Positions 8,158 to 16,648 of a DNA stretch of 64,000 nt are shown one piece after another (position 1 is the stretch's first letter; the number at the start of each line of letters is the position of its first letter). This DNA comes from Nocardia ninae NBRC 108245 (GTDB lineage: Bacteria > Actinomycetota > Actinomycetes > Mycobacteriales > Mycobacteriaceae). Under the pieces are notes generated by a model, which had not been told where the DNA came from, ran no database searches, and saw only the letters and a list, made by a program, of their open reading frames with translations. The position numbers and the translations under genes were made by a program. The stretch lies in assembly GCF_007990755.1 (NCBI RefSeq), contig NZ_BJXA01000007.1, positions 1-64,000 on the forward strand, read 5' to 3'.

Positions 8158-9137
8158 TCACTACTTTCGCAGGCGCGCTGAACACCGGACTGCGCCGCGC
8201 ACTGGAGGACGACCCCAAGGTCGTGCTCATGGGCGAGGACATCGGCCGCCTCGGCGGCGTCTTCCGGGTGACCGACGCCTTACAGAAGGACTTCGGCCAC
8301 AACCGGGTCATCGACACCCCGCTGGCCGAATCCGGCATCGTGGGAACGGCTTTCGGGATGGCGCTGCGCGGCTACCGGCCGGTGTGTGAAATCCAGTTCG
8401 ACGGATTCGTCTACCCCGCCTTCGACCAGATCGTCTCGCACGTGGCCAAGATCCACTACCGGACGCAGGGAAAGGTGAACGCGCCCATCACGATTCGCAT
8501 TCCGTTCGGCGGCGGCATCGGTTCGGTGGAGCATCATTCGGAATCTCCGGAAGCCTATTTCGCGCACACCGCGGGGCTGCGGGTGATGACGCCGAGCAAC
8601 CCCGCCGACGCGTATCTGATGATCCGCCAAGCGATCGCGCTGGACGACCCGGTGATCTTCTTCGAACCCAAGCGGCGCTACTGGGACAAGGCCGACGTCG
8701 ACTTCCTCGCGCTCGACCGCGACGGCGAGCTGCCTGCCGATCGCGCCAGGGTGTGCAGCACCGGCACCGACGCGACCGTCGTCGCCTACGGCGGCACCGT
8801 GGCCACCGCGCTGTCCGCCGCGAAAATCGCTGCCGAGGAGGGGCATTCGCTGGAGGTGATCGATCTGCGCAGTCTCTCGCCGATCGATTTCGACACCATC
8901 GAGGAGTCGGTGACCAAGACCGGCAGGCTGGTCATCACCCACGAAGCACCTGTTTTCGCCGGTCTCGGCGCGGAGATCGCCGCGCGGATCACCGAACGCT
9001 GCTTCTATCACTTGGAGGCGCCGGTGTTACGCGTCGGCGGATTCGACATCCCGTATCCCCCAGCCAAGCTCGAAAAGTTCCACCTGCCCGACCCGGACCG
9101 CATCCTCGCCGCGGTCGATCGAACCCTCGCCGCCTGA
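8154..9137 (+). CDS. bkdB: Branched-chain 2-oxoacid dehydrogenase E1, beta subunit
   Basis: A 327-residue transketolase-like beta subunit. It starts at a GTG whose last two bases belong to the TGA of the alpha gene, so the two are translationally coupled, as expected for subunits of a heterotetramer. Family features are L-M-G-E-D-I-G near residue 25, the E-x-Q-F-D-G-F segment, the I-R-I-P-F-G-G-G-I-G loop, and the C-terminal transketolase domain with A-Y-G-G-T and G-F-D-I-P-Y-P-P at the end. The subunit helps bind ThDP and carries catalytic histidines such as that in E-H-H-S-E. Confidence 0.87.
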   Translation: MITTFAGALNTGLRRALEDDPKVVLMGEDIGRLGGVFRVTDALQKDFGHNRVIDTPLAESGIVGTAFGMALRGYRPVCEIQFDGFVYPAFDQIVSHVAKIHYRTQGKVNAPITIRIPFGGGIGSVEHHSESPEAYFAHTAGLRVMTPSNPADAYLMIRQAIALDDPVIFFEPKRRYWDKADVDFLALDRDGELPADRARVCSTGTDATVVAYGGTVATALSAAKIAAEEGHSLEVIDLRSLSPIDFDTIEESVTKTGRLVITHEAPVFAGLGAEIAARITERCFYHLEAPVLRVGGFDIPYPPAKLEKFHLPDPDRILAAVDRTLAA

Positions 9138-9168
9138 CGCCGGTCCACCCTTTATGAGAGGTGTCCAC

Positions 9169-10674
9169 GTGGAAGATCGCGCCAAGCAGCCGGGCAATGT
9201 CCTGGAATTCCGGCTACCCGACCTCGGCGAAGGACTGGCCGACGCCGAATTGGTGTCCTGGTCGGTCGCTGTCGGCGACGCGGTGGAGCTGAATCAGACC
9301 ATCGCCGAGGTGGAGACGGCGAAGGCGGTGGTCGCGCTGCCGTCGCCGTTCGCCGGGCAGGTGGTGGAGTTGCTCGCGCAGCCGGGAGAGACGGTGCTCG
9401 TCGGGGCGCCGTTGATCCGCGTGCAGAACGACGAGGCGGACGCCGCGCCGGAGCAGGCAGGTGGGGCGAACGGTGCCGAGGTGTCGAGCGACGCACCCGG
9501 TGCGGGCCGGACCGCCGTGCTGGTGGGTTATGGGCCCGAGGGTGAAGCCGTGTCGCGGCGCCGTCGGCCCGTTGCCGCTGTCACAGAAGCGGATTCGCAG
9601 CAAGCCCCGAACGGTACGCCGGCGGAGAATCGACAGGACGTTGCGCCACAGGGCGAATCCGTTGACGCGCCGGCAGATTCGACCGAATCGGTTGCCGCGC
9701 GATCGCGAGACACGACCGGCGACTCCGAAGATGATGTCGCAGAGTCCGTGTCGGACGGCACCAGGCCGCAACTGACTACCACGAGGGCCGCTGCCACGCC
9801 TGCCGCCCGCAAGCTGGCGCGCGAATTGGGTATCGATCTGTGGTTCGTCGCGGGTTCGGGGCCCGGCGGTGCCGTCACCGTGGAGGACGTACGCGGGGCG
9901 GTCCCGGTATCGCAACCGCGCACATCGGCGAGTCGACCGGAGACTGCTGCCGCCGCCGATACCAGCGAGCCGGCCCGTGAGGTTCGCACACCGATCAGCG
10001 GCGTCCGCAAGCGCACGGCGGCGGCCATGGTGGCGAGTGCCCGCACCATCCCGCAGGCGAGCACCTTCGTCACCCTCGACTGCACCGCCTCGATGGAGCT
10101 GATCGACCACCTGCGCAGCACCAAAGCCTTTGCCGGGCTGGCGCTTACCCCGCTCGCGCTGGTCGCCAAGTCGGCGCTGGCGGCCTTGCGGGAGTTCCCC
10201 GGCATCAACACCTACTGGGACGAGGCGAATCAGGAGATCGTCACCAAGCACTACGTGAACCTCGGGTTGGCGGTGGCCACCGAGCGCGGCCTGCTGGTGC
10301 CCAACATCAAGGACGCGCACTCGTTGAGCCTGCGCGACCTCACCCGGGAGATCGGCTGGCTGGCCGAGACCGCGCGATCGGGCGGCGCCAGCCCGGCCGA
10401 CCTGCGCGGCGGCACCTTCACCATCACCAATGTGGGAGTGTTCGGCGTCGACACCGGCGTGCCGCTGGTCAATCCCGGCGAGGCGGCCATCCTGTGCCTG
10501 GGCTCGATCCGCAAGCGGCCGTGGGTGTTCCGCGACGAACTCGCGATCCGCTCGGTCACCACCCTGGGCATCAGCTTCGATCACCGCATGATCGACGGCG
10601 AACTCGCCTCCCGCTTCCTCGCCACCGTCGCGAGCCTGCTCGAGGACCCGCTCACCCTACTGAGCCGGATCTAG
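9169..10674 (+). CDS. bkdC: Dihydrolipoamide acyltransferase, E2 component
   Basis: About 501 residues. One lipoyl domain (about 12-85) has the lipoylated Lys in E-T-A-K52-A. A long acidic/Ser/Ala-rich linker contains V-L-V-G-Y-G-P followed by R-R-R-R. A peripheral-subunit-binding domain follows (TPAARKLARELGIDLW, about 205-240), then a catalytic domain ending with H472-R-M-I-D476-G, the acetyltransferase active site. The ATG at 9154 is possible, but GAGAGG (9156-9161) sits at proper distance from GTG 9169, so I prefer the GTG. No E3 gene follows, so the complex must use a lipoamide dehydrogenase encoded elsewhere. The stop is 1 bp before the first 70-bp palindrome. Confidence 0.86.
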   Translation: MEDRAKQPGNVLEFRLPDLGEGLADAELVSWSVAVGDAVELNQTIAEVETAKAVVALPSPFAGQVVELLAQPGETVLVGAPLIRVQNDEADAAPEQAGGANGAEVSSDAPGAGRTAVLVGYGPEGEAVSRRRRPVAAVTEADSQQAPNGTPAENRQDVAPQGESVDAPADSTESVAARSRDTTGDSEDDVAESVSDGTRPQLTTTRAAATPAARKLARELGIDLWFVAGSGPGGAVTVEDVRGAVPVSQPRTSASRPETAAAADTSEPAREVRTPISGVRKRTAAAMVASARTIPQASTFVTLDCTASMELIDHLRSTKAFAGLALTPLALVAKSALAALREFPGINTYWDEANQEIVTKHYVNLGLAVATERGLLVPNIKDAHSLSLRDLTREIGWLAETARSGGASPADLRGGTFTITNVGVFGVDTGVPLVNPGEAAILCLGSIRKRPWVFRDELAIRSVTTLGISFDHRMIDGELASRFLATVASLLEDPLTLLSRI

Positions 10675-10675
10675 C

Positions 10676-10745
10676 CGCACACTTTTTGATTTCCCGCACA
10701 CGAAATCGCATGCGATTTCGTGTGCGGGAAATCAAAAAGTGTGCG
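10676..10745. repeat. 70-bp perfect palindrome, copy 1
   Basis: Two 35-bp arms are exactly complementary with no loop, centred on ATCGCATGCGAT at 10710/10711. The left arm begins CGCACACTTTTTGATTTCCC. The structure begins 1 bp after the E2 stop codon. It could serve as a terminator of the bkd operon, but a perfect 70-bp palindrome is much longer than a normal terminator, and an almost identical copy lies 1.1 kb away. Confidence 0.95.
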
Positions 10746-10843
10746 CGAGGATTGGTGGATGCGAGTTATGCACAGGGGTGAGTTGTGCACAGGTGGGCGG
10801 TGGGGGGTAGGGCTGTGGGCGTGGGGAGGTGAGGATGTTCGCT

Positions 10844-11845
10844 ATGGACGAGATACAGCTCCGCCGGAACGTGCTGAGCCGGGGGTATACCGACCACGAC
10901 ATTCGCCAGCTTTACCGCGGGCGGGAGTGGCGTCGCCTCGGTCATGGCTGTTACATCGAGGAAGCTGACTTCAGCAGTCGTGACAGTGCCGGTCAACACC
11001 GCATTCTGATCGAGTCGACGCTACCTGCGTTAGCCTCAGACACCATCGTCAGCCATCAGTCCGCCGCCGTACTGTACAAATTGCCTTTGTGGGCAACAGC
11101 TTTGGAGCTGGTCCACGTAACGCGAAACCGGCGCAACGGTGGACGGGTACGTCGTGCACTGAAAGTCCACTGCGCTCCTATCGCGGACGGGGTGGTGGAG
11201 ATCGACGGTTGGTGGACCACCTCGCCCGCACGAACAATGGTCGACTTGGCCCGAACCCTGCCCTTCGAGCAAGCTGTAGTCGCGGGTGACGCAGCTTTGC
11301 GGATGCTCGGCGTTACGGGGTCGGAGTTGGCGCTCGAACTCGAATTCGCCCATCGCCGCAGTGGGATCTCACAGGCACGAAGGACGATCGATTTCCTCGA
11401 TGCCCGCAGCGAGAGCGTCGGTGAATCGCGGAGCCGGGTGATGTTCTGGCGGTATGGGTTGCCGATACCGTCCCAACAAGGCGAAGTGCGTTCCGCAACA
11501 GGGGAATTCCTGGGACGCGTGGACTTCTACGACCCGGAGACAGGCGTTGTCGGCGAATTCGACGGCCAGGTCAAGTACGGCCGATTGCTGAAGCCTGGAC
11601 AAGAACCCGGCGATGTGGTCTTCAAGGAAAAGCTTCGTGAGGATGCGCTCCGCGACGCCGGTCTGCGAATGGTCCGGTGGACCTGGCAAGACCTCACCGG
11701 CGAATCGGCGGTTCGCCGGCGGCAACGCGCCATAGACCAGGCCCGCCACTCCCCCCACCCACACGTCACCATCACCCCCGCGCCCCTCCCCTGTCCCCCG
11801 CGGCCGCAGCTCCAGCCGCTACCAACACAGGCGCACACTTTCTGA
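10844..11845 (+). CDS. AbiEi-like N-terminal domain fused to a DUF559/Vsr-like nuclease domain
   Basis: About 333 residues. The N-terminus (about 5-40) has the winged-helix pattern of AbiEi-type antitoxins (L-S-R-G-Y-T, then W-R-R-L-G-H-G-C-Y). The C-terminal part (about 190-285) resembles the DUF559/Vsr-like PD-(D/E)XK fold: E190/E194, R-V-D227-F-Y-D, G-E238-F-D240-G-Q-V-K244, then R-E-D and G-L-R-M-V-R-W-T-W. No AbiEii toxin gene is adjacent, so it is an orphan. Starts at GTG 10829, ATG 10835 and ATG 10844 are all possible; a GGAGGTGAGG tract at 10825-10834 best serves 10844. Base composition is visibly less GC-rich than its neighbours. The stop codon lies inside the second palindrome. Confidence 0.68.
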   Translation: MDEIQLRRNVLSRGYTDHDIRQLYRGREWRRLGHGCYIEEADFSSRDSAGQHRILIESTLPALASDTIVSHQSAAVLYKLPLWATALELVHVTRNRRNGGRVRRALKVHCAPIADGVVEIDGWWTTSPARTMVDLARTLPFEQAVVAGDAALRMLGVTGSELALELEFAHRRSGISQARRTIDFLDARSESVGESRSRVMFWRYGLPIPSQQGEVRSATGEFLGRVDFYDPETGVVGEFDGQVKYGRLLKPGQEPGDVVFKEKLREDALRDAGLRMVRWTWQDLTGESAVRRRQRAIDQARHSPHPHVTITPAPLPCPPRPQLQPLPTQAHTF

Positions 11846-11901
11846 TTTCCCGCACACGGAATCGCATGCGATTCCGTGTGCGGGAAATCAGAAAGTGTGC
11901 G
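11832..11901. repeat. 70-bp perfect palindrome, copy 2
   Basis: Two 35-bp arms pair perfectly around GCATGC at 11866/11867. Compared with copy 1 each arm has two substitutions (T to C and A to G), and each is matched by the complementary change in the other arm, so pairing is kept. The repeat supplies the last four codons and the stop of the nuclease-like gene, and ends 8 bp before the stop codon of the thioesterase gene on the other strand. Confidence 0.95.
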
Positions 11902-11909
11902 GCTCGGGG

Positions 11910-12335
11910 TTAGGCGTCGGTGACGAGGGCGGTGGCGGCGGTGCGGATTACGGCGGGGATCTCTACGGGTTTGCGGGTTTCGGCGTCTACGTAGACGTGG
12001 ACGAAGGTGCCGGTGGCGGCTAGTTCGAGGTCGTTGTCGGCCTCGCGGAAGATGGCCAGGTCGTAGGTGATGCTGGAGCGGCCGAGGCGGGAGATGCGCA
12101 GGCCGACCTGCAGCTGGTCCGGGAAGCTCAGGGAGCCGACGTATTGGCAGGAGGTCTGCGCGACCACGCCGAGCGCGGGGAGTTCGCGGATGTCGGTGCC
12201 GGTGGCGTGCATCAGCCACGCGTTGACCGCGGTGTCGAAGTACGAGTAATACGTCACGTTGTTCACGTGCCCGTAGTGGTCGTTGTCCGCCCAGCGGGTC
12301 GGCATCGGCCAGAGGACCGGATACTGCTGCGTCAC
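11910..12335 (-). CDS. Acyl-CoA thioesterase, 4HBT hotdog family
   Basis: A 141-residue single hotdog domain. The active-site segment W-A-D17-N-D-H-Y-G-H-V-N-N is the D-x-D-x-x-x-H-V-N-N pattern of YbgC/4-hydroxybenzoyl-CoA-thioesterase-like enzymes, with Asp17 as candidate catalytic residue. It would hydrolyse an acyl-CoA or acyl-carrier thioester; the substrate is unknown. It overlaps the upstream AraC-type regulator gene by 4 bp (ATGA), so both are made from one transcript. The frame is complete and of normal family length. Confidence 0.8.
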   Translation of the reverse strand: MTQQYPVLWPMPTRWADNDHYGHVNNVTYYSYFDTAVNAWLMHATGTDIRELPALGVVAQTSCQYVGSLSFPDQLQVGLRISRLGRSSITYDLAIFREADNDLELAATGTFVHVYVDAETRKPVEIPAVIRTAATALVTDA

Positions 12336-13285
12336 CCGGCCGACGATAGCTCAGCCGGGGCGGCGCCCTGCCGGTGGTCGCGCGGGCTGACCCCGAACTG
12401 GCGTTTGAAGGCGGTACTCAGGGCAAAGGCGCTGCCGTATCCGACCTGGCGGGCAATGGCTTCGATGGTGGCGTCGGATTCGGCGAGCAGGTCGGCGGCC
12501 AGCGCCAGCCGCCATTCGGTGAGGAAGGACATCGGCGGCTCGCCGACCAGGTCGGTGAAGCGGCGGGCCAGCGCGGCCCTGGACACCCCGACCGCCTCGG
12601 CCAGGCCGGCCACGGTCCAGCCGTGCGCCGGATTGTGTTGCAGGAGGCGCAGCGCCTTGCCGACCAGCGGGTCGCTGTAGGCGTGGTACCAGGCGGGCGC
12701 GTCGTTGCGGGCGAACCAGGCGCGCAGCGCGGCGATCAGCACCATGTCCAGCAGCCGGTCGAGCACTGCGCCCTGGGCGGGCTCGTCCTTGACGGCCTCG
12801 TCGACCAGGATATCGAGCAGCCGGGTATCGAAGTCGCCGCGCTGCAGCACGATGAGCGGCGGCAGCGCGCGCAGCAGGCGCTGGCTGGCCGCGCCCGCCG
12901 ACTCGTAGGTTCCGGTCACGATCATGGTCGCGCCGTCGGCGTCGGTACCCCACTGGCGCACGCCGAGACTCAATGTCTCGCAAAGGATTTCACCGTCGGG
13001 CGTTTTTGTCACATTGCCCGGATGGATGATCACCTGCGGCTCGGTCGCCGGGTCGTCGGCGACGGTGTAGTGGTCGGGCCCGCGGAAGATCGCGACATCG
13101 CCTTCGCTCAACTGCCGCGGCTTGTGCTTGCCCAGCATCACCCAGGCATCGCCGCGCACCATCGACACCACGGCGAGCGGGGCCTCGTCCTGAATGCGCA
13201 GCGACCACGGCGGTTTCAGCAACGAGCACATCAGGAACGCACCTCGGGCGCGTGGGCCTTCGAGCAGACTGGCGAGCGCATCCAC
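12332..13285 (-). CDS. AraC-family regulator with N-terminal cupin domain
   Basis: A 317-residue protein. The N-terminal cupin (about 15-180; L-S-E-G-D-V-A-I-F-R-G-P motif) would sense a ligand. The C-terminal AraC domain (about 205-305) carries two helix-turn-helix units: G-W-T-V-A-G-L-A-E-A-V-G-V-S-R-A-A-L-A-R and later E-A-I-A-R-Q-V-G-Y-G-S-A-F, followed by F-K-R-Q-F-G-V-S-P. It is divergent from the NAD(P)-binding protein gene at 13367 with 81 bp between them. That is the usual arrangement for an AraC regulator that controls a reductase induced by an electrophile or quinone. Target and inducer are inferred. Confidence 0.85.
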   Translation of the reverse strand: MDALASLLEGPRARGAFLMCSLLKPPWSLRIQDEAPLAVVSMVRGDAWVMLGKHKPRQLSEGDVAIFRGPDHYTVADDPATEPQVIIHPGNVTKTPDGEILCETLSLGVRQWGTDADGATMIVTGTYESAGAASQRLLRALPPLIVLQRGDFDTRLLDILVDEAVKDEPAQGAVLDRLLDMVLIAALRAWFARNDAPAWYHAYSDPLVGKALRLLQHNPAHGWTVAGLAEAVGVSRAALARRFTDLVGEPPMSFLTEWRLALAADLLAESDATIEAIARQVGYGSAFALSTAFKRQFGVSPRDHRQGAAPAELSSAG

Positions 13286-13366
13286 GCCCCCAAGAGTAGA
13301 CGATGACGCATGGTTGTGAGCCGCTGAACTATGTTTCGTCTCGGCTGTGGACGGTGTACTTCAACC

Positions 13367-14212
13367 ATGACAAACAGCACCACAGACCAGCACCGCATCC
13401 TCGTCACCGGCGGCACCGGCAAGACCGGCAGCCGGGTCGCGACTCGACTCACCCAGGCGGGCCACCCGATCCGGATCGGCTCACGCTCGGCAGACACTCC
13501 GTTCAGCTGGGAGGACCGCGGGACCTGGCCCGCTGCGCTGGCCGGCGTGCACACCGTCTACGTCGCCTACCAGCCGGACCTCGCGGTGCCCGGCGCCCCC
13601 GACGCGATCCGCGCGTTCACCGCGGCGGCGGTGCAGAGCGGGGTGCGCCGGCTCGTGCTGCTGTCCGGCCGCGGCGAGCCGGAGGCGGTGGAGTGCGAGG
13701 AGATCGTGCAGGAATCCGGCCTCGAATGGACTATCGTGCGGTGCAGCTTCTTCGCACAGAACTTCAGCGAGGGCGCGTTCACCGACTACATCCTGGCCGG
13801 GGAAGTCGCAATGCCCAACGGCGATGTGCCGGAACCGTTCGTACACGCCGACGACATCGCCGATGTCGCGGTGCGCGCGCTCACCGAGGACGGGCATCAG
13901 GGCGAGGTCTACGACCTGACCGGTCCGCGCGCACTGACCTTCGCCGAAGCCGTCGCGGAGATCGCCGCGGCGACCGGGCGAGAGATCGCGTTCATCCCGG
14001 TCTCCCGCACGGATTTCGTTGCGGCACTGACCGAATACCAGGTGCCCGCCGATGCGGTGAGCCTGCTCGACTACCTGTTCGGCACGATCCTGGACGGCCG
14101 GAACTCGAAGACCGCGGACGGCGTGCGCCGCGCTTTGGGCCGGGAGGCCAAGGATTTCACCGAGTACGCCCGGGAGACAGCCGCGACGGGAATCTGGAAC
14201 ATCCAGGGCTAG
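13367..14212 (+). CDS. NmrA-like NAD(P)-binding protein (atypical SDR)
   Basis: A 281-residue protein with the NAD(P) motif G15-G-T-G-K-T-G21 just after the start. It lacks a Y-x-x-x-K catalytic pair at the classical position, as in NmrA/HSCARG-type atypical SDRs. The segment W-T-I-V-R-C-S-F-F-A-Q-N-F and the V-H-A-D-D-I-A-D-V-A motif are standard for the group. It may be a quinone or other electrophile reductase, or a redox sensor. The ATG at 13367 is used rather than the longer in-frame start at 13331, because the extra 12 residues are not family-like. A hairpin with a short T-run follows 44 bp after the stop. Confidence 0.82.
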   Translation: MTNSTTDQHRILVTGGTGKTGSRVATRLTQAGHPIRIGSRSADTPFSWEDRGTWPAALAGVHTVYVAYQPDLAVPGAPDAIRAFTAAAVQSGVRRLVLLSGRGEPEAVECEEIVQESGLEWTIVRCSFFAQNFSEGAFTDYILAGEVAMPNGDVPEPFVHADDIADVAVRALTEDGHQGEVYDLTGPRALTFAEAVAEIAAATGREIAFIPVSRTDFVAALTEYQVPADAVSLLDYLFGTILDGRNSKTADGVRRALGREAKDFTEYARETAATGIWNIQG

Positions 14213-14255
14213 TGGATGGTTGGAAGAGGTAGAGGCTGTGCAGACAACCCCGTGG

Positions 14256-14283
14256 AACCGGATCGCAGCGTCGCGATCCGGTT
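14256..14283 (+). terminator. Hairpin terminator after the NmrA-like gene
   Basis: An 11-bp stem (AACCGGATCGC with GCGATCCGGTT) has a 6-nt loop and continues into TTTCC. It lies 44 bp after the stop of the NAD(P)-binding protein gene and before the MFS gene, so it probably separates the two transcripts. Confidence 0.65.
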
Positions 14284-14358
14284 TCCGGACCGGCGGGCCG
14301 ACGATGTCTCGCCCCGGATGCCGCACGGTGGGGCCGGCCTCTTGTCGACACCGAGGGG

Positions 14359-15777
14359 GTGGGGAAACACCGCACTGTGATCGGTACCGTCGGAACTGTG
14401 CTGACTCCGACGGCCGATCGACCGACCCGCGTGGCCCGCGTCGCCGTGTTCACGGTGTTCGGCTTGAACGGGTTCCTGCTGGCCATGTGGGTCGTGCACA
14501 TTCCACTGATCACCGATCGGACCGGTGTCGCGAAATCGACGCTGGGGATGTTCATCCTCCTGATGGCCGGTGCGGGCATCGTGGGCATGCGCATCACGGG
14601 CCCGCTCGCGGACCGGTTCGGTAGCCGGACACTGGTTGCCGCCGCCGCGATCATCATGTCGGCGGCGGTGATCGGACCCGGGCTTGCCACCGGTCCGATC
14701 AGCCTGGCGATCGCGTTGGCCTGCTTCGGATTCGGCAACGGCGCGCTGGACGTGTCGATGAATACCCAAGCGGTGCACGTGGAACGGGCGTACGGGCGCC
14801 CGATCATGGGCGCGTTCCACGCGCTGTTCTCCGGTGGCGGGTTGCTCGGTTCGCTGCTCGGCGCGGCGACCCTGCGGGCAGGTTGGGACATGCGGATAAC
14901 GTTGGGGTTGGCGGCGATCGGCGGCGTGGCACTGACCCTGTTCGTGCTGCCACGATTGCTTCGCGACACCGACACGGCGCGGGCAGCCGAACGTGCTGCT
15001 GATGCGCGAATCCTTACGGAGGCCGTTGACGACTACGCGCCGCGCACAGCCACGCACGGCTCATCCGTCATGAAGGACGCCGAGCCAGACGCGCCCCTCG
15101 CGAAGCACTCCGAGCCTGGCCCACCCGTCGTGAAAGACGCCGAGCCACGCCTGCCCTTTGCGGAGGACTCCCCGGCAGACACGTCGGCCGCGAAAATCAC
15201 CGATCAGCGAGAGCACAACCGAAAAGTGCTGGCCCTGGCCCTAATCGCATTCTCAGTGCTGCTCGCCGAGGGCGTGGCCGGCGACTGGAGCACGCTGCAA
15301 CTACGCGAACACCTCGGCGCCGACGCGGCCACCGCGGCCTTGGCCTTCGGCGCGTTCTCGGTCACGATGACCGCAGGCCGACTGGCCGCCGATCGGGTGA
15401 GCGGCGTCTTCGGCAGGGTCGCCGTGGTCCGCTACGGCATGCTGCTCTCCGCGCTCGGCCTCGCCTTGATCATGGCGTCCCCGTGGATCCCGCTGACCCT
15501 GTCCGGCTGGGCGCTGATGGGTCTCGGCCTGTCCGGCAGCGTCCCGCAGATCTTCACCGCGGCAGGCAATCTCGGCTCCGACAAGGCCGCGACCGACATG
15601 TCCCGCGTTTTCAGTCTCGGCTACCTGGGCCTGCTCGCGGGGCCCGCGGTGATCGGCTGGCTCACCGCGGTGATCCCGCTGACCACCGCGATGGCCGTGC
15701 CGCTGATCGCGGTGCTGGTGTGCTGCCGCTACGCCGGCGTCGTCGCGCCGGAGCCGACCGACCGGCTACGTCGGTGA
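14359..15777 (+). CDS. MFS transporter with an extended charged central loop
   Basis: A 472-residue major facilitator protein with two sets of six hydrophobic spans. The loop-2 motif G-P-L-A-D-R-F-G-S-R is present. The N-terminal half has the F-G-N-G-A-L-D-V-S-M-N segment typical of FucP/YbjJ-like transporters. The central cytoplasmic loop (about 205-290) is unusually long and charged and contains the repeated element K-D-A-E-P, twice preceded by S-S-V-M or P-V-V. The start could be GTG 14359 (after GAGGGG) or GTG 14377. The 3' end overlaps the convergent gene by 12 bp. Substrate unknown. Confidence 0.8.
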   Translation: MGKHRTVIGTVGTVLTPTADRPTRVARVAVFTVFGLNGFLLAMWVVHIPLITDRTGVAKSTLGMFILLMAGAGIVGMRITGPLADRFGSRTLVAAAAIIMSAAVIGPGLATGPISLAIALACFGFGNGALDVSMNTQAVHVERAYGRPIMGAFHALFSGGGLLGSLLGAATLRAGWDMRITLGLAAIGGVALTLFVLPRLLRDTDTARAAERAADARILTEAVDDYAPRTATHGSSVMKDAEPDAPLAKHSEPGPPVVKDAEPRLPFAEDSPADTSAAKITDQREHNRKVLALALIAFSVLLAEGVAGDWSTLQLREHLGADAATAALAFGAFSVTMTAGRLAADRVSGVFGRVAVVRYGMLLSALGLALIMASPWIPLTLSGWALMGLGLSGSVPQIFTAAGNLGSDKAATDMSRVFSLGYLGLLAGPAVIGWLTAVIPLTTAMAVPLIAVLVCCRYAGVVAPEPTDRLRR

Positions 15778-16536
15778 CACCAGGCACAGCGTGAGCGGGT
15801 CCGGTTTCGGATAGACGATGGCATTGTCGTCGGTGTCACACGCAGATTTGTCCGTGCTGCCGCGGATGATGCGCCCGATTTTGAAGTCGGCCGTGCTCGT
15901 GCAGGCGACCTTGGTGCTGGCGGAGAGGACGCCGCTCTCGATGCAGTCGCCTTCCTTCACATTGAGGCGAAGGCAGAGCGTGTACCCATTTCGGCCGGTC
16001 TGGTAGTAGCTGGCGTAATCCTTGGTGGGGCAGTCTTTATTGACGCCGTCGATGCGCTGTGCCACCACATAATTCGCTTCGGCGTCCGAGCAATTCTTGG
16101 TGGCGAACTCGGCCTTGTACGTCGATCCCGACAGTTTCGCGCACTCGCCTACGTCGACCTTGTCGCCATCAGCGGCAAGCACGGTACGAATTCCGAAGAC
16201 GACGAGTCCGGCCACCACGAACACCGTGATGAAGGAGATCACCTTGCTGAGACCGCTACGGCCGCGCGGACGCTGCGGCGGTGGGCCGGGCGGGAAGCCG
16301 GGCTGACCGGGCGGTGGAAAACCCGGCGGTGGAAAACCATTGCCGGGCGGCGGAAAACCCTGCGGGGGCGCAAACCCATTGTTGGGCGGCGGAAACCCCT
16401 GCGGCGGCGGATAGGCCGGACCGTAGCCCGGCTGCGGCGGCGGATAACCCGGTGCGCCGCCCGGCGCTCCCGGATAACCCGGCGGGCCGCCGTAACCCTG
16501 TCCTGGATTTTGATAGTTGGGCGGTGGCGTGGTCAT
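15766..16536 (-). CDS. LppU-like membrane-anchored protein with eight-Cys ectodomain
   Basis: A 256-residue protein in three parts. The first 95 or so residues are a low-complexity Pro/Gly/Tyr-rich cytoplasmic region. One membrane span follows (about 100-125). The last 130 residues are an extracellular domain with eight Cys, starting D-V-G-E-C-A and ending L-T-L-C-L. The same eight-Cys pattern occurs in the protein encoded at 17867-18457. The ectodomain resembles what actinobacterial annotations call LppU/SCO3897-like. Function is unknown. The start is the second Met of the frame (ATG 16536), because the eight residues before it add nothing and GGGGAGGGGAAA lies just upstream. Confidence 0.7.
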   Translation of the reverse strand: MTTPPPNYQNPGQGYGGPPGYPGAPGGAPGYPPPQPGYGPAYPPPQGFPPPNNGFAPPQGFPPPGNGFPPPGFPPPGQPGFPPGPPPQRPRGRSGLSKVISFITVFVVAGLVVFGIRTVLAADGDKVDVGECAKLSGSTYKAEFATKNCSDAEANYVVAQRIDGVNKDCPTKDYASYYQTGRNGYTLCLRLNVKEGDCIESGVLSASTKVACTSTADFKIGRIIRGSTDKSACDTDDNAIVYPKPDPLTLCLVSPT

Positions 16537-16648
16537 GGATTTCCCCTCCCCAGGGTTCAAGCAATTTCACCGTGTGACGGCGAACGAACTCCCAGAATCT
16601 AGCGGATAACGCGAGATTCGGTGCGCCCGGTAACCAGCGCCTAACGCA

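Noticed and set aside
10844-11845. A complete AbiE type IV toxin-antitoxin pair
   Set aside because: Only an AbiEi-like N-terminal domain is present; neither neighbour resembles an AbiEii nucleotidyltransferase toxin.
10676-11901. A classical IS element with inverted terminal repeats
   Set aside because: No transposase motifs are present, the repeats are each fully palindromic, and I see no target-site duplication.
16340-16520. A tandem DNA repeat or CRISPR-like array
   Set aside because: The repetition only reflects the Pro/Gly/Tyr-rich coding region of the eight-Cys protein; there are no regular spacers.
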